The notes under the pieces were generated by a model. It was not told the origin of the DNA and ran no database searches. It saw only the letters and a list, made by a program, of their open reading frames with translations. Below, piece after piece: positions 26,810 through 36,169 of a stretch of DNA of 64,000 nucleotides. Numbering within the stretch: position 1 is the stretch's first letter; the number at the start of each line of letters is the position of its first letter. Source of the stretch: Neolewinella aquimaris. GTDB lineage: Bacteria; Bacteroidota; Bacteroidia; Chitinophagales; Saprospiraceae. Location: positions 315,548 to 379,547 of the forward strand of contig NZ_JACIFF010000004.1 of the NCBI RefSeq assembly GCF_014197245.1, read 5' to 3'. Made by a program: the position numbers and the translations under genes.

Positions 26810-27367
26810 ATGAAATACCTGCTCGTCTCCATCCTTACCATAGTGTTCCCACTCGGCACATACGCTCAGCAACTGCAGGAATCGCCGGTTGTCGAAGCTT
26901 CCCTCAGCGACTTCGCCAACCTCCATCCGCTGATCGTACACGTGCCGATCATGCTGCTGATCGTTGCAGTGGCCACCCAGATCGGCTCGCTGTTCATCTG
27001 GAAAAAGCCGCTCGACTGGGTAACCTTTCTTGCACTAACGGGCGGGGTCGCGGGTGCGGTGATGGCGGGCGTCGTCTTCCATCCCCACACCACGGGCCTA
27101 ACCCCGGCCGCCCAGCAAGTACTGGAACAGCACGACAGCTATGCCTACTGGACCATGTGGCTGAGCGCGGCAGCGCTCGTACTGAAGGGCATCAGTATGT
27201 GGCTGCTACAAGACAAGCGGTGGCTGGAAATCGTCACCACCCTCATCCTCGCCGGCTCCGCGGTTACCGTCAGCCTCGCTGCTCACTACGGCGGCACACT
27301 GGTCTACATCCACGGCGTCGGCGTACAGGGCAACTACGTCGAAGGAGATTCCAACCACGAAAACTGA
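26810..27367 (+). CDS. DUF2231 membrane protein
   Basis: 185 aa with a signal-like N-terminus (residues 1-19) and four membrane segments. The family core is FANLHPLIVHVPIMLLIVAV, with the conserved HP and VH. A second His region is VVFHPHTTGL and a third is AHYGGTLVYIHGVG. Such proteins are often linked to copper or cytochrome functions in Bacteroidota. The exact role is not known. It is 23 bp after the oxidase gene and 6 bp before a 42-aa gene. Confidence 0.82.
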   Translation: MKYLLVSILTIVFPLGTYAQQLQESPVVEASLSDFANLHPLIVHVPIMLLIVAVATQIGSLFIWKKPLDWVTFLALTGGVAGAVMAGVVFHPHTTGLTPAAQQVLEQHDSYAYWTMWLSAAALVLKGISMWLLQDKRWLEIVTTLILAGSAVTVSLAAHYGGTLVYIHGVGVQGNYVEGDSNHEN

Positions 27368-27373
27368 GCCACC

Positions 27374-27502
27374 ATGAAAGACTGCTGCAAAACCGATACG
27401 CCCCGAAGCACCGGAAAGAAAATTCTCAACGGCATCACCTCTTTAATTATCGGAGGCCTGATCCTCTCCGCCATCATCCTCACCCTGATCCGCTACCTCT
27501 GA
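27374..27502 (+). CDS. Small Cys-containing single-span membrane protein
   Basis: A 42-aa frame starting ATG at 27374: MKDCCKTDTPRSTGKK, followed by one membrane segment (ILNGITSLIIGGLILSAIIL) and ending TLIRYL. The N-terminal CC pair would face the cytosol if the positive-inside rule holds (KK before the segment). It starts 6 bp after the DUF2231 stop in the same orientation, so it is probably the last gene of this transcript. Similar mini-proteins occur near copper genes in other Bacteroidota (recollection, not checked). Function unknown. Confidence 0.65.
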   Translation: MKDCCKTDTPRSTGKKILNGITSLIIGGLILSAIILTLIRYL

Positions 27503-27505
27503 CCC

Positions 27506-27608
27506 CCGTTGGACGGCTAAAGCGGTCGGACGGACCCACCCCGTTGGACGGCTATAGCGGTCGGACGGACCCACCCCGTCCGACGGCTAAGCGGTTGGAC
27601 GGCTGTAG
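27506..27608 (+). repeat. Three 35-bp tandem repeats
   Basis: Copies start at 27506, 27541 and 27576 (period 35), each with GGACGGCTAAAGCGGTCGGA or a close variant. Related GACGGCTAAGCGG sequence in inverted orientation is at 37421-37482. The repeats fill part of the 238-bp gap before the copB-type gene. Confidence 0.85.
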
Positions 27609-27624
27609 TGAAAAAATCGGACTT

Positions 27625-27729
27625 ATGCAAATCAACAAATCAGGGCCGCTTTTTCAGTATTTACACTGCTCCCGCGCCCCCGCCCAATCAATAGATGTCC
27701 TCCGTCCACCCCTTGGTTTCACCAAATAG
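27625..27729 (+). pseudogene. Possible decayed 5' end of a membrane fusion protein gene
   Basis: The 34-codon frame MQINKSGPLFQYLHCS, then RAPAQSIDVL, resembles the signal peptide of the membrane fusion protein at 37,399 (MQIGYLSLLFALVLCS, then CGPAQPEA). The upstream DNA GTAGTGAAAA and GTTGGACGG is also shared with that locus, in inverted orientation. It is most likely a remnant of a duplicated gene start. An alternative is that both places only share repeat sequence. Confidence 0.4.
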
Positions 27730-27740
27730 ACCTTACTGCC

Positions 27741-30077
27741 ATGACCCATACATACATCATTAAGGGACTAAATAATGACCGAAGCGCCGAAGAGGTGCGG
27801 GCAGCGCTGAAGGAGGTCAGTGGAGTTGAAAGCGTGACCATCTCCGGCGACCGCGCGGAGGTGACCATGTCACGCCACCTGACCAACGAAATCATCGAAC
27901 GGGCGATCGGAGCCGTGGGGAATTATTCTCTCGTCCACGAAGCCGGTGCCGTAGCCGATCACCTGGCGGAGCTTACCGAGCACGGCCACGAAGAAGCGAT
28001 CAGTCGCGACAACCACCGCAATATGCCGGGGATGGATCATTCAAAAATGGACCATGGCAGCGTGAATGACGGGGGGATGGACCATTCCGCGATGGACCAC
28101 GCTAATATGAAGGGAGGAGGCAAGCACGCCGGCCACCACGATCACCACCGGATGATGATCGAAGACTTCAAGCGACGCTTCTGGGCATCCCTCGTACTGA
28201 CCGTCCCGGTGCTGCTACTGGCCCCGATGATTCAGAATTGGCTGGGGATCGAGTGGGATTTTTCGGGACAGCTGTACGTGCTATTTGCCCTGTCGTCCAT
28301 TATCTATTTCTACGGGGGCTGGCCCTTCCTGAAGGGATTTAGGGAGGAGATGGGCAAGGGGGCTGCCGGCATGATGACCCTGATCGCGGTGGCGATTTCG
28401 GCGGCTTACCTGTACAGCTCGGCGGTCGTGTTCGGCCTGGAGGGAAAGACCTTCTTCTGGGAGCTTGCCACCCTGATCGACGTCATGCTCCTGGGCCACT
28501 GGATCGAGATGCGCTCGGTACTGGGCGCCAGTCGGGCCCTAGAAGCCCTGGCGGAACTGATGCCCGCGGAGGCAAATCTTGTGCAGGGGGAACAGGCTGT
28601 CAAAGTTGACGTGAATACGCTGCAACCCGGCAACATCATCCTCATCAAACCCGGAGAAAAGGTGCCGGCCGACGGCCACATCATCCAGGGCAGCACCGAC
28701 CTCAACGAAAGCATGCTCACAGGTGAGAGCAAACCGGTAGCTAAAACGGTTGACGCCGAGGTGATCGGCGGATCGATCAACGGCAGCGGCTCAATCCGCG
28801 TGAGGGTCAAGGGAACAGGCGAAGACACCTACCTGTCGCGGGTGGTCAACCTGGTGCGGGAAGCGCAGGGACAAAAATCACAAACCCAAAAACTAGCGGA
28901 TCGGGCAGCCAAGTGGCTCACCATTATCGCGCTGGTCGGCGGATTCGGCACCCTGGCCGCATGGCTGTTGCTGGGTAGCGAATTGGCCTTTGCCCTGGAG
29001 CGGATGGTGACCGTAATGGTCATCTGCTGTCCGCACGCCCTGGGCCTCGCCATCCCCCTGGTAGCTGCCATCTCGACGAGCGAATCGGCTAAGCACGGAC
29101 TCTTGATCCGCAACCGCACCGCCTTCGAAAATTCGCGCAAGATCACGACCATCGTCTTCGATAAGACCGGCACCCTCACCGAAGGTTCCCACGAAGTGAC
29201 CCGGATAGTGCCCCTCGATCCAGCCTACGGTGAAGCCGAACTGCTCCGCTACGCCACCGCGGTGGAGAGCAGTTCCGAGCACCACATTTCTAAGGGATTG
29301 CAACGGCGCGCCAGGGCCGACGGGCTCAAAGTGCCCGCGAGCACCGACTTCGTCTACGAGGCCGGAGTTGGAGTAAGCGGAACGGTAAATGGCAGAAAGG
29401 TGAGGGCGGGAGGTTATCCCATGCTCGAGGGCATCGGCATTCCCGCTCCGGAAGAAGAGAACGAGACGATCGAAACTAAGATATTCATTGTCATCGACGG
29501 TACCCTGGCCGGCTTCATCACCTTTGCGGATCGCGTCCGCGCCAGTTCTGCCGGTGCCATAAAAACCCTGCAAGAAAACGGCATCAAAACGTCCTTACTC
29601 ACCGGCGATAACGAGCGGGTCGCAGCGGCCGTCGCAAAGGAGCTTGGCATGAACGACTACATGGCCGAAGTGCTGCCCGACCAAAAGCAGGCGAAGATCA
29701 AAGAGTTACAAGCCGCGGGGGAGTTCGTCGCCATGACGGGTGATGGCGTCAACGACGCCCCCGCCCTCGCCCAAGCCGACGTAGGCATCGCCATCGGATC
29801 GGGCACGGATGTCGCGGCCGAAACCGCCGACGTAGTGCTGGTCGACAGCGACCCGAAGGACATTGCCAATCTGATCCTGTTCGGCAAAGCCACTCACCAA
29901 AAGATGGTTCAGAACCTCTGGTGGGCAACCGGCTACAACGTGGTTGCCCTGCCCCTGGCTACCGGTTTCGTCCCGGGATTGGTAATCAGTCCGGCCGTTG
30001 GCGCGGCACTAATGAGCGCCAGCACGGTGATCTGTGCCGTCAACGCTCAATTACTGAAGTCCAAACTCTCCACTTAA
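27741..30077 (+). CDS. copB: CopB-type (P1B-3) copper/silver-translocating P-type ATPase
   Basis: Inner-membrane pump moving Cu(I)/Cu(II) or Ag(I) from cytosol to periplasm. The 778-aa protein has an HMA-like N-terminus without CxxC (residues 1-70). A Met/His-rich linker (NMPGMDHSKMDHGS, HHDHHRM) follows, then TM helices. The actuator motif is MLTGESKPV (about 325). The TM ion site is CCPHALGL with the CPH triad of the P1B-3 class (about 427). Phosphorylation is at DKTGT (about Asp474), and GDGVNDAPALAQADVG is at about 668. It is followed after 12 bp by copA. The CPH class is generally linked to Cu(II)/Cu(I) export, which fits the island. Confidence 0.93.
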   Translation: MTHTYIIKGLNNDRSAEEVRAALKEVSGVESVTISGDRAEVTMSRHLTNEIIERAIGAVGNYSLVHEAGAVADHLAELTEHGHEEAISRDNHRNMPGMDHSKMDHGSVNDGGMDHSAMDHANMKGGGKHAGHHDHHRMMIEDFKRRFWASLVLTVPVLLLAPMIQNWLGIEWDFSGQLYVLFALSSIIYFYGGWPFLKGFREEMGKGAAGMMTLIAVAISAAYLYSSAVVFGLEGKTFFWELATLIDVMLLGHWIEMRSVLGASRALEALAELMPAEANLVQGEQAVKVDVNTLQPGNIILIKPGEKVPADGHIIQGSTDLNESMLTGESKPVAKTVDAEVIGGSINGSGSIRVRVKGTGEDTYLSRVVNLVREAQGQKSQTQKLADRAAKWLTIIALVGGFGTLAAWLLLGSELAFALERMVTVMVICCPHALGLAIPLVAAISTSESAKHGLLIRNRTAFENSRKITTIVFDKTGTLTEGSHEVTRIVPLDPAYGEAELLRYATAVESSSEHHISKGLQRRARADGLKVPASTDFVYEAGVGVSGTVNGRKVRAGGYPMLEGIGIPAPEEENETIETKIFIVIDGTLAGFITFADRVRASSAGAIKTLQENGIKTSLLTGDNERVAAAVAKELGMNDYMAEVLPDQKQAKIKELQAAGEFVAMTGDGVNDAPALAQADVGIAIGSGTDVAAETADVVLVDSDPKDIANLILFGKATHQKMVQNLWWATGYNVVALPLATGFVPGLVISPAVGAALMSASTVICAVNAQLLKSKLST

Positions 30078-30089
30078 ATTACTCCCGCC

Positions 30090-32348
30090 ATGCCTGCCCA
30101 AACGGATATTGCCCTTCCACAAAAGGTTAGCCACCCAAGCACCTTTCCCGTTACCGGGATGAGTTGCGCGAGCTGTGCGGCAAGCGTAGAAACCATCTTA
30201 AGCAAGGTGCCCGGAGTACATAGCGTTAGCGTCAATTACGCCAACACGACGGCACAGGTCGACTTCGATCCGGTCCTGATCTCAGCTGAGGAACTCCGCA
30301 GCGCCGTCCAGGCCGTTGGCTACGACCTGTTGATCGATGTAGAAGATCCCGACGCGGTACAGGAAGAACTCAAGGAGGAAGCCTACCAAACCATCAAGCA
30401 GCGTACGCTCTGGGCGGCGGTTTTCACCCTACCCGTCTTCTTCATCGGCATGTTCTTCATGGAGTGGGAGGCCGGGCGGTGGATCTCCATGCCCCTGGCC
30501 GCGGTGGTGCTCTTCTGGTTCGGACGCCACTTCTATGTGGGTGCATATAAGCAGGCACGCCACGGCACGGCCAATATGGATACCCTGGTCGCCCTGAGTA
30601 CCGGCATCGCCTTTCTGTTCAGCGTCTTCAATACGGTGTACCCGGAGTTCTGGCTGTCGCGCGGTTTGGCTCCACACGTGTATTACGAAGCAGCTACCGT
30701 AATTATCGTCTTCATTTCCCTCGGTAAGCTATTGGAGGAACGCGCCAAGTCGAACACCTCCTCGGCCATCAAGAAACTGATCGGACTGCAACCCAATACG
30801 GTCCGTGCGCTGGTCGACGGCCAGGAGGTAGAGTTGCCCGTTGCCGACGTGCAGGTCGGACAAATACTCATCGTCCGCCCCGGCGAGAAGATTCCGGTCG
30901 ACGGAAAGGTCACCGAAGGTGAAAGCTTCGTCGACGAGAGCATGATCACCGGCGAGCCCGTTCCCGTGCGCAAGGCGGACGGAGAAGCCGTTTTCGCCGG
31001 CACCGTCAACCAGCGCGGCAGCTTTCGCTTCGTAGCCGAAAAGGTGGGCGGCACTACCGTACTCGCCTCCATTATCCGTATGGTCCGCGAGGCCCAGGGC
31101 AGCAAAGCCCCGGTACAGAAGTTGGTGGATAAGATCGCCTCCATCTTCGTCCCGGTCGTCATCGGTATCGCGATCGTGACCTTCATCGCCTGGATGCTTC
31201 TCGGCGGGGAAGATGCCTTCTCCCACGCCCTGCTGGCCTCGGTGGCCGTCCTGGTCATCGCCTGTCCCTGCGCCCTCGGCCTGGCCACGCCTACCGCCAT
31301 CATGGTCGGCATCGGCAAGGGAGCGGAAAACAACATCCTTATTAAGGACGCCGAAAGCCTCGAGCTCGGCCACCGGGTCAACGCCGTCGTACTCGACAAA
31401 ACCGGTACCATCACCCAGGGCAAGCCCTCCGTCACGGCGGAACACTGGGAAACGGGCGGGGACGTCCCGATAGCTATCGGGACAATAAAATCCATTTTAA
31501 AAGCCGGCGAATCCCGCTCCGAACACCCCCTGGCCACTGCGGTCGTAGATTGGTTAAAAGAGGAGGATGTAGCTCCGGCGAAGGTGACCGACTTCGAAAG
31601 TCTCACCGGCCGCGGCATCCGCTTTACGCACGACTCTGCCACTTACTTCGTCGGAAACGAGCGCCTGATGACCGAGCAAAAAATCACCCTCGGCACCACC
31701 CTCCGCCAGCACGCCGACGAGCTCCGCCAACAGGCAAACACCGTCATCTTCGTGGCCCGGGAAAAGGAAACACTCGGACTCGTCGCCATCTCCGACCCCA
31801 TTAAGGAAAGCTCTGCCCGTGCCATCCGGCAACTCCACGACCGCAACATTGCCGTCTACATGCTCACCGGCGACAACGAACAGACCGCCGCCGCCGTAGC
31901 CAAACAGGTCGGACTCACCGACTACCGCGCCGAAGTCCTCCCCGCCGACAAGGCAGCCTTCGTACAGGACCTACAGCAACAAGGAAAAATCGTAGCTATG
32001 GTCGGCGACGGTATCAACGACTCCCAGGCCCTCGCCACCGCCGACGTAAGCATCGCCATGGGTCACGGCTCCGACATCGCCATGGACGTCGCCAAAATGA
32101 CCCTCATCACCTCCGACCTGACCGCCATCCCCCGCGCCCTGGAGCTGTCGAAGATCACCGTCCGCGGCATACGCCAGAACCTCTTCTGGGCCTTCATCTA
32201 CAACCTCATCGGCATCCCCATCGCCGCCGGCCTCCTCTACCCCATCAACGGCTTCCTCCTCGACCCCATGATCGCCGGTGCCGCCATGGCCCTCAGCTCC
32301 GTATCCGTCGTCGCCAACAGCCTCCGCCTCAAATCCATCAAACTCTAA
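30090..32348 (+). CDS. copA: CopA-type (P1B-1) Cu(I)-translocating P-type ATPase
   Basis: 752-aa copper exporter. One N-terminal HMA domain with GMSCASC (Cys26 and Cys29), then eight TM segments. The actuator site is MITGEPVPV, the CPC ion site is [14 protein letters not shown] (Cys392 and Cys394), and phosphorylation is at DKTGT (about Asp436). SEHPLATAV in the nucleotide-binding domain and [16 protein letters not shown] complete the set. The nucleotide-binding domain carries a perfect 20-bp palindrome (31464-31483, encoding VPIAIG), which also occurs in the tolC leader. It is co-transcribed with copB and followed by a pyrimidine-rich spacer and an HMA chaperone. Confidence 0.96.
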   Translation: MPAQTDIALPQKVSHPSTFPVTGMSCASCAASVETILSKVPGVHSVSVNYANTTAQVDFDPVLISAEELRSAVQAVGYDLLIDVEDPDAVQEELKEEAYQTIKQRTLWAAVFTLPVFFIGMFFMEWEAGRWISMPLAAVVLFWFGRHFYVGAYKQARHGTANMDTLVALSTGIAFLFSVFNTVYPEFWLSRGLAPHVYYEAATVIIVFISLGKLLEERAKSNTSSAIKKLIGLQPNTVRALVDGQEVELPVADVQVGQILIVRPGEKIPVDGKVTEGESFVDESMITGEPVPVRKADGEAVFAGTVNQRGSFRFVAEKVGGTTVLASIIRMVREAQGSKAPVQKLVDKIASIFVPVVIGIAIVTFIAWMLLGGEDAFSHALLASVAVLVIACPCALGLATPTAIMVGIGKGAENNILIKDAESLELGHRVNAVVLDKTGTITQGKPSVTAEHWETGGDVPIAIGTIKSILKAGESRSEHPLATAVVDWLKEEDVAPAKVTDFESLTGRGIRFTHDSATYFVGNERLMTEQKITLGTTLRQHADELRQQANTVIFVAREKETLGLVAISDPIKESSARAIRQLHDRNIAVYMLTGDNEQTAAAVAKQVGLTDYRAEVLPADKAAFVQDLQQQGKIVAMVGDGINDSQALATADVSIAMGHGSDIAMDVAKMTLITSDLTAIPRALELSKITVRGIRQNLFWAFIYNLIGIPIAAGLLYPINGFLLDPMIAGAAMALSSVSVVANSLRLKSIKL
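31464..31483. repeat. Dispersed CCCGATAGCTATCGGG palindrome inside copA
   Basis: A perfect 20-bp palindrome with core CCCGATAGCTATCGGG is read in frame within the N-domain of copA, between DKTGT and SEHPLA. The same core is at 18963-18980. This palindrome is frequent in Bacteroidota genomes (general recollection). Confidence 0.85.
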
Positions 32349-32407
32349 CCCCCTCAATCCCTCTTTCCTTCAATCCCTCTTTCCCTCAATCCTTCATCCC
32401 CCTTCCC
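32349..32407 (+). repeat. Pyrimidine-rich tract with CCCTCAAT/CCCTCTTT repeats
   Basis: The 59-bp spacer between copA and the HMA gene is almost all C and T on the plus strand and is made of repeated CCCTCAATCC and CCCTCTTTCC units. No hairpin or promoter is seen. It could form an H-DNA or unstructured leader; function unknown. Confidence 0.7.
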
Positions 32408-32629
32408 ATGAAAACCCTCCAATTCAAAACCAACATTAACTGCGGTGGCTGCGTCCGCGGCGTAACCCCCTCCCTCGACGGCCACAAGTCGATCAAAAGC
32501 TGGAAGGTCGACCTTGAAAGCGACGAGCGCATTCTGACGGTGGAAGTCGAAGATTCCGTTTCCCCGGCCGAAGTGAGCCGTACGGTAAGCGAGGCGGGGT
32601 TCAGCGCCCAACCGCTGGAGCGCGACTAA
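32408..32629 (+). CDS. HMA-domain copper chaperone (CopZ-like)
   Basis: 73-aa single heavy-metal-associated domain. It starts MKTLQFKTNINCGGCVRG with the CxxC metal site at Cys12 and Cys15 (CGGC). The sequence ends SEAGFSAQPLERD. The size and position directly after copA fit a cytosolic Cu(I) chaperone that hands ions to CopA. CGGC instead of the common C-x-x-C with polar residues is usual for this Bacteroidota subgroup. Confidence 0.87.
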   Translation: MKTLQFKTNINCGGCVRGVTPSLDGHKSIKSWKVDLESDERILTVEVEDSVSPAEVSRTVSEAGFSAQPLERD

Positions 32630-32710
32630 GGACCCAGTCAACTTCCAACAGAACCAATTTCGCTCCCACGCTATTCTACCCCACGAACAGCATCCGTAAA
32701 CTACCTACCC

Positions 32711-33649
32711 ATGAAGAGCGAAATAACCACCGTCGACGAACTTCTCGATTCCATGACCCCGCCCGGTGCCCGCCAGGCCGATCCCGCCCGCATCCGAAAA
32801 GCCATCGTGACCGGCGGCGATACCGGCATCGGTCGCTATACCGCCCTGGCCCTGGCGAAGGACGGCTGCGACGTAGCCTTTACCTACGCCCACCACCGGG
32901 AAGACGCGGACGTGACCGCGGGAGCCATCCGCCGACTCGGCCGCAAAGCGTACGTCCACCACATGGACCTCAGCATGCCCGAAAACGCCCTGCCGGCGGT
33001 AGACGCCATGGTGAAGGACCTCGGCGGCATCGACATCTTCGTCAACAACGCCGGGGCAATGACCATGAAACGCTTCCCCGACCTGGAGCTTTCCGATCTC
33101 GACCACCTGTTCCGCATCAACACCTTCGGTGCCGTACTGGCCATTCAGCGCGCCACCCGGTACATGCTCGGTATGGATCCCGACGGAAATACCTCCACCT
33201 TCGACGACGTCGCCAACATGGCCCGGAAGGTGGTCACGGGGGAGATCAGTAGCCCCCGCAAGACGCCGGGCCGCATCGTAGTTATTTCCAGCGTACACGA
33301 GCACGCGGCCAGTCCGCTGGATACCGTTTACACCATGACGAAGCACGCCCTCGGCGGCTTCATCAAGTGCGCGGCCTTCAGCCTCGCCGGTACCAACATC
33401 ACGATCAACGGCGTACGTCCCGGCGAGATCGCCACCCCCATGAACGACGAGCACCCGGAGGAGGCCACGGATACCGACCGCAAGTTCTTACCCGCCCGCC
33501 GCGTCGGTCACCCGTCCGAGATCGCCAGCATGGTCCGCTACCTCGCCAGCGACGAGGCCGAGTACTGCAACGGCCTCAGCTACGACGTCGACGGCGGCTT
33601 CAGCATCGGCGAACCCATGGTGATGGAAGGATACCAGAAGGCGGTGTAG
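32711..33649 (+). CDS. Short-chain dehydrogenase/reductase
   Basis: 312-aa SDR of the classical type with an N-terminal extension of about 30 residues. The cofactor motif reads TGGDTGIGRYTALALAK, an atypical TGGDxGIG. NNAGAM is at about 117 and the catalytic Ser is in VVISSVHEH. Tyr and Lys are in YTMTKHALGGF. The C-terminal region is VRYLASDEAEYCNGLSYDVDGGF. Similarity to glucose/ribitol dehydrogenase-like enzymes is likely. It is not an obvious metal gene. It converges with the P1B-4 gene with only 4 bp between stops. Confidence 0.9.
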   Translation: MKSEITTVDELLDSMTPPGARQADPARIRKAIVTGGDTGIGRYTALALAKDGCDVAFTYAHHREDADVTAGAIRRLGRKAYVHHMDLSMPENALPAVDAMVKDLGGIDIFVNNAGAMTMKRFPDLELSDLDHLFRINTFGAVLAIQRATRYMLGMDPDGNTSTFDDVANMARKVVTGEISSPRKTPGRIVVISSVHEHAASPLDTVYTMTKHALGGFIKCAAFSLAGTNITINGVRPGEIATPMNDEHPEEATDTDRKFLPARRVGHPSEIASMVRYLASDEAEYCNGLSYDVDGGFSIGEPMVMEGYQKAV

Positions 33650-33653
33650 CCGC

Positions 33654-36101
33654 TTACTCCCGGTACGCCAGCAACCGCAGCGCATTTCCCACTACAACCA
33701 GCGTCGACCCCTCGTGGGCAATGACCGCCGGCCCAATCTCCGCAATACCCAGCAGGGTAAGGGGGATCAGGATGACCACCATACCGAGGCTGATGATCAG
33801 GTTCTGCTTGATGATCGACTTCGCCTTCCGGCTCAGACCGATGGCAAAGGGCAGGTTGTCCAGACGATCGGCCATGAGGGCCACATCGGCGGTTTCCAGC
33901 GCCACGTCGGAGCCGGCGGCACCCATGGCGATACCAACCGTCGACTTGGCCATGGCGGGCGCATCATTGACCCCGTCGCCGATCATAGCCACCATGCCCT
34001 CCTCGGCCCGCAGACGCTCGATGGCGGCCACCTTGTCCTCGGGCAGTAGGCTACCCAGCGGATCGGTAATGCCAATCTCGGCCGCTACCGCATCGGCCAC
34101 CTTCTGGTGATCGCCGGTGAGCATGACCATCTTTTTGATGCCTACCTTCTTCAGGGCAGCCAGGGTCGCCTTCGCTTCGGGGCGGGCCACGTCCATTACG
34201 GCAATGACGCCGAGGTACTTCCCGTCGCGGTGTACGATCATGGCGGTATTGCCCTTTGTCTCCAGGTCGGCCATCTGGGCATCGATTTCCTGTGGTACGT
34301 CCGTGCCAGTTAGTTCCTCGAATAGCCTCCGGTTCCCGATATGAACCTGCTGTCCTTCGACGATCGCCTTGATGCCGCGGGCAGTCAGGGCTTCGAGCTT
34401 ATCCGCTTCCGGGATGGTTGTGTCCTTCAGTCGTTCCTTTCCACCCTCCACAATGGCGGAAGCTAGCGGATGGTCGCTTAGTTCCTCAACAGCAACGGCG
34501 GTAGTGAGCAGCTCGGTTTCCGTAATGCCCGCGGCGGGAATTACTTGGGTAAGCCGGGGCCGCCCCTCGGTCAGGGTACCCGTCTTGTCGAAGGCTAATG
34601 CGGTAATGCCACCTAAATCCTCCAGGGGTCGTCCACCCTTGATGAGCACGCCCTGCCGTGCGGCGCGGGCCACGCCGGCCAGAACGGCGGAGGGGGTCGA
34701 GATGGCCAGTGCGCACGGCGATGCGGCAACTAATACGGCCATGGCTCTATAAAAACTGGCGGAAAATGGTTCGTCAAGCACCAAAAAAGCAAAGAGCAAG
34801 ATCACCACCAGCCCGATCACCGCCGGCACGAAGTAGCGTTCGAACTTATCCGTCAGCTGTTGGGTAGGCGATTGCTGGGTCTCGGCCTCCTTCACCAGGG
34901 TGACCAGCCGGGACAGAGTGCTATCACCCGCTAGTTTCATCACCCGTATTTCCAGGGGCGAGCTTCCGTTTATGGTACCGGCGAAAGCGCGGTGCTCGGC
35001 GGGTAGGGTTTCCAGGTCGTAGTCATTGTCGGGATCATCAACCGGTCGCTTATCTACCGGCACGCTTTCTCCCGTGATCGGTGCCTGGTCGGCGGCGGAG
35101 GTGCCGTCCACGATCACCCCGTCGGCCGCAATCTTGGAATTGGGGCGCACGACGATGATGTCGCCCAGGACGAGTTCCCCCACTCCGACTTCGGTGGTTG
35201 AACCATTGCGCTTCACCAAAGCTGTTGGCGGAGCCAGATCGGAAAGTGCGGCAATGGATTTTCGGGCCCGGCCCATCGCATAATTCTCCAATGCATGCCC
35301 AATACTGAAGAGAAACAGCAGCAGTGCCGCTTCCTGAAATTCCCCCAGCGCACAGGCACCCGCCGCGGCCACGAGCATCAGAAAATCGATCTCAAATTTT
35401 CCCTGTCGGATCGTCTGAATTGCTTCGATCAGGATAAAGTAGCCCCCGAGTAAAATGGCAATTCCGTACAGGACGGTAGAGACCAGCTCAGAAACACCGG
35501 CGACGAAGCTCAGCAGCAGCCCGGCAAGCCAGAACACCCCACTGAGAATTGCGAAGTACAGCTCCGTATTCTCTCCGAAGATGCCGCCGTGATCATGGTC
35601 GTGACCCGATCCTCCCTTGCCGTGTTCACCTGGCCCGTGATCATGACCGGCGTGGTCGTCGACTTTGGATGAGACCTTAATGTCGGTCTGCGCGATTGCC
35701 CGCCGTACCGCCGTCTCGTCAATCGCTTCGGAGTCGTACTCCACCCGCGCTACACCCGCTCCGGACACCACTGCTTCCACGACACCTACGGTCTTCCCGA
35801 TACGCTCCCCTACCTGCCGGGCGTGTCGTTGGTGGCGGATTCCGCTCACGTCGAGCAACAGGTGCCGGTAGCGTCGGGTGATTTCGGCGCCGGATCGTTT
35901 TGCCAGCGCTTCCACCTTCTCCAGTGCCAGTTGGTCCGGGTCGTAGTGGATACAAACTTTTGGTGGTTCGCCGGACCTCAGGTGTGCCTTTTCCACCCCC
36001 GGCTCGCCGTTCAGTGCAGAAAGTAACCGTTCAACGCAGCGATCGCGCTCGTCGGGAATTTCGGGCAGGAGAATGGGAAGGTCCAGGGTGAGTTTGCTCA
36101 T
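33654..36101 (-). CDS. P1B-4-type heavy-metal P-type ATPase
   Basis: 815-aa pump with the SPC ion site (AASPCALAISTPSAVLAG, about residue 462) and a C-terminal HEGST...NALRLL helix. Both are the signature of the P1B-4 group that moves Co(II), Fe(II), Zn(II) or Cd(II). Other motifs: ITGESVPV, DKTGTLTEGRPRL (about Asp503), DHPLASAIV and GDGVNDAPAMAKSTVG. The N-terminus is unusual for this class: two degenerate HMA domains without CxxC (residues 1-145) and a His-rich linker (DDHAGHDHGPGEHGK, GHDHDHGG). It follows the membrane fusion protein gene by 68 bp, so it belongs to the CzcBA-like operon. Confidence 0.9.
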   Translation of the reverse strand: MSKLTLDLPILLPEIPDERDRCVERLLSALNGEPGVEKAHLRSGEPPKVCIHYDPDQLALEKVEALAKRSGAEITRRYRHLLLDVSGIRHQRHARQVGERIGKTVGVVEAVVSGAGVARVEYDSEAIDETAVRRAIAQTDIKVSSKVDDHAGHDHGPGEHGKGGSGHDHDHGGIFGENTELYFAILSGVFWLAGLLLSFVAGVSELVSTVLYGIAILLGGYFILIEAIQTIRQGKFEIDFLMLVAAAGACALGEFQEAALLLFLFSIGHALENYAMGRARKSIAALSDLAPPTALVKRNGSTTEVGVGELVLGDIIVVRPNSKIAADGVIVDGTSAADQAPITGESVPVDKRPVDDPDNDYDLETLPAEHRAFAGTINGSSPLEIRVMKLAGDSTLSRLVTLVKEAETQQSPTQQLTDKFERYFVPAVIGLVVILLFAFLVLDEPFSASFYRAMAVLVAASPCALAISTPSAVLAGVARAARQGVLIKGGRPLEDLGGITALAFDKTGTLTEGRPRLTQVIPAAGITETELLTTAVAVEELSDHPLASAIVEGGKERLKDTTIPEADKLEALTARGIKAIVEGQQVHIGNRRLFEELTGTDVPQEIDAQMADLETKGNTAMIVHRDGKYLGVIAVMDVARPEAKATLAALKKVGIKKMVMLTGDHQKVADAVAAEIGITDPLGSLLPEDKVAAIERLRAEEGMVAMIGDGVNDAPAMAKSTVGIAMGAAGSDVALETADVALMADRLDNLPFAIGLSRKAKSIIKQNLIISLGMVVILIPLTLLGIAEIGPAVIAHEGSTLVVVGNALRLLAYRE

Positions 36102-36169
36102 AATTCTTTAGTCTGATCCGCCCAGCCGAAATTGTCACTGTCCGGCAAACGAGAAACTTTGCTCTTTAT

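Noticed and set aside
26692-27729. 345-codon frame overlapping the oxidase, DUF2231 and the repeats
   Set aside because: Runs out of frame through two supported genes and tandem repeats; Arg/Pro-rich composition is typical of a shadow.
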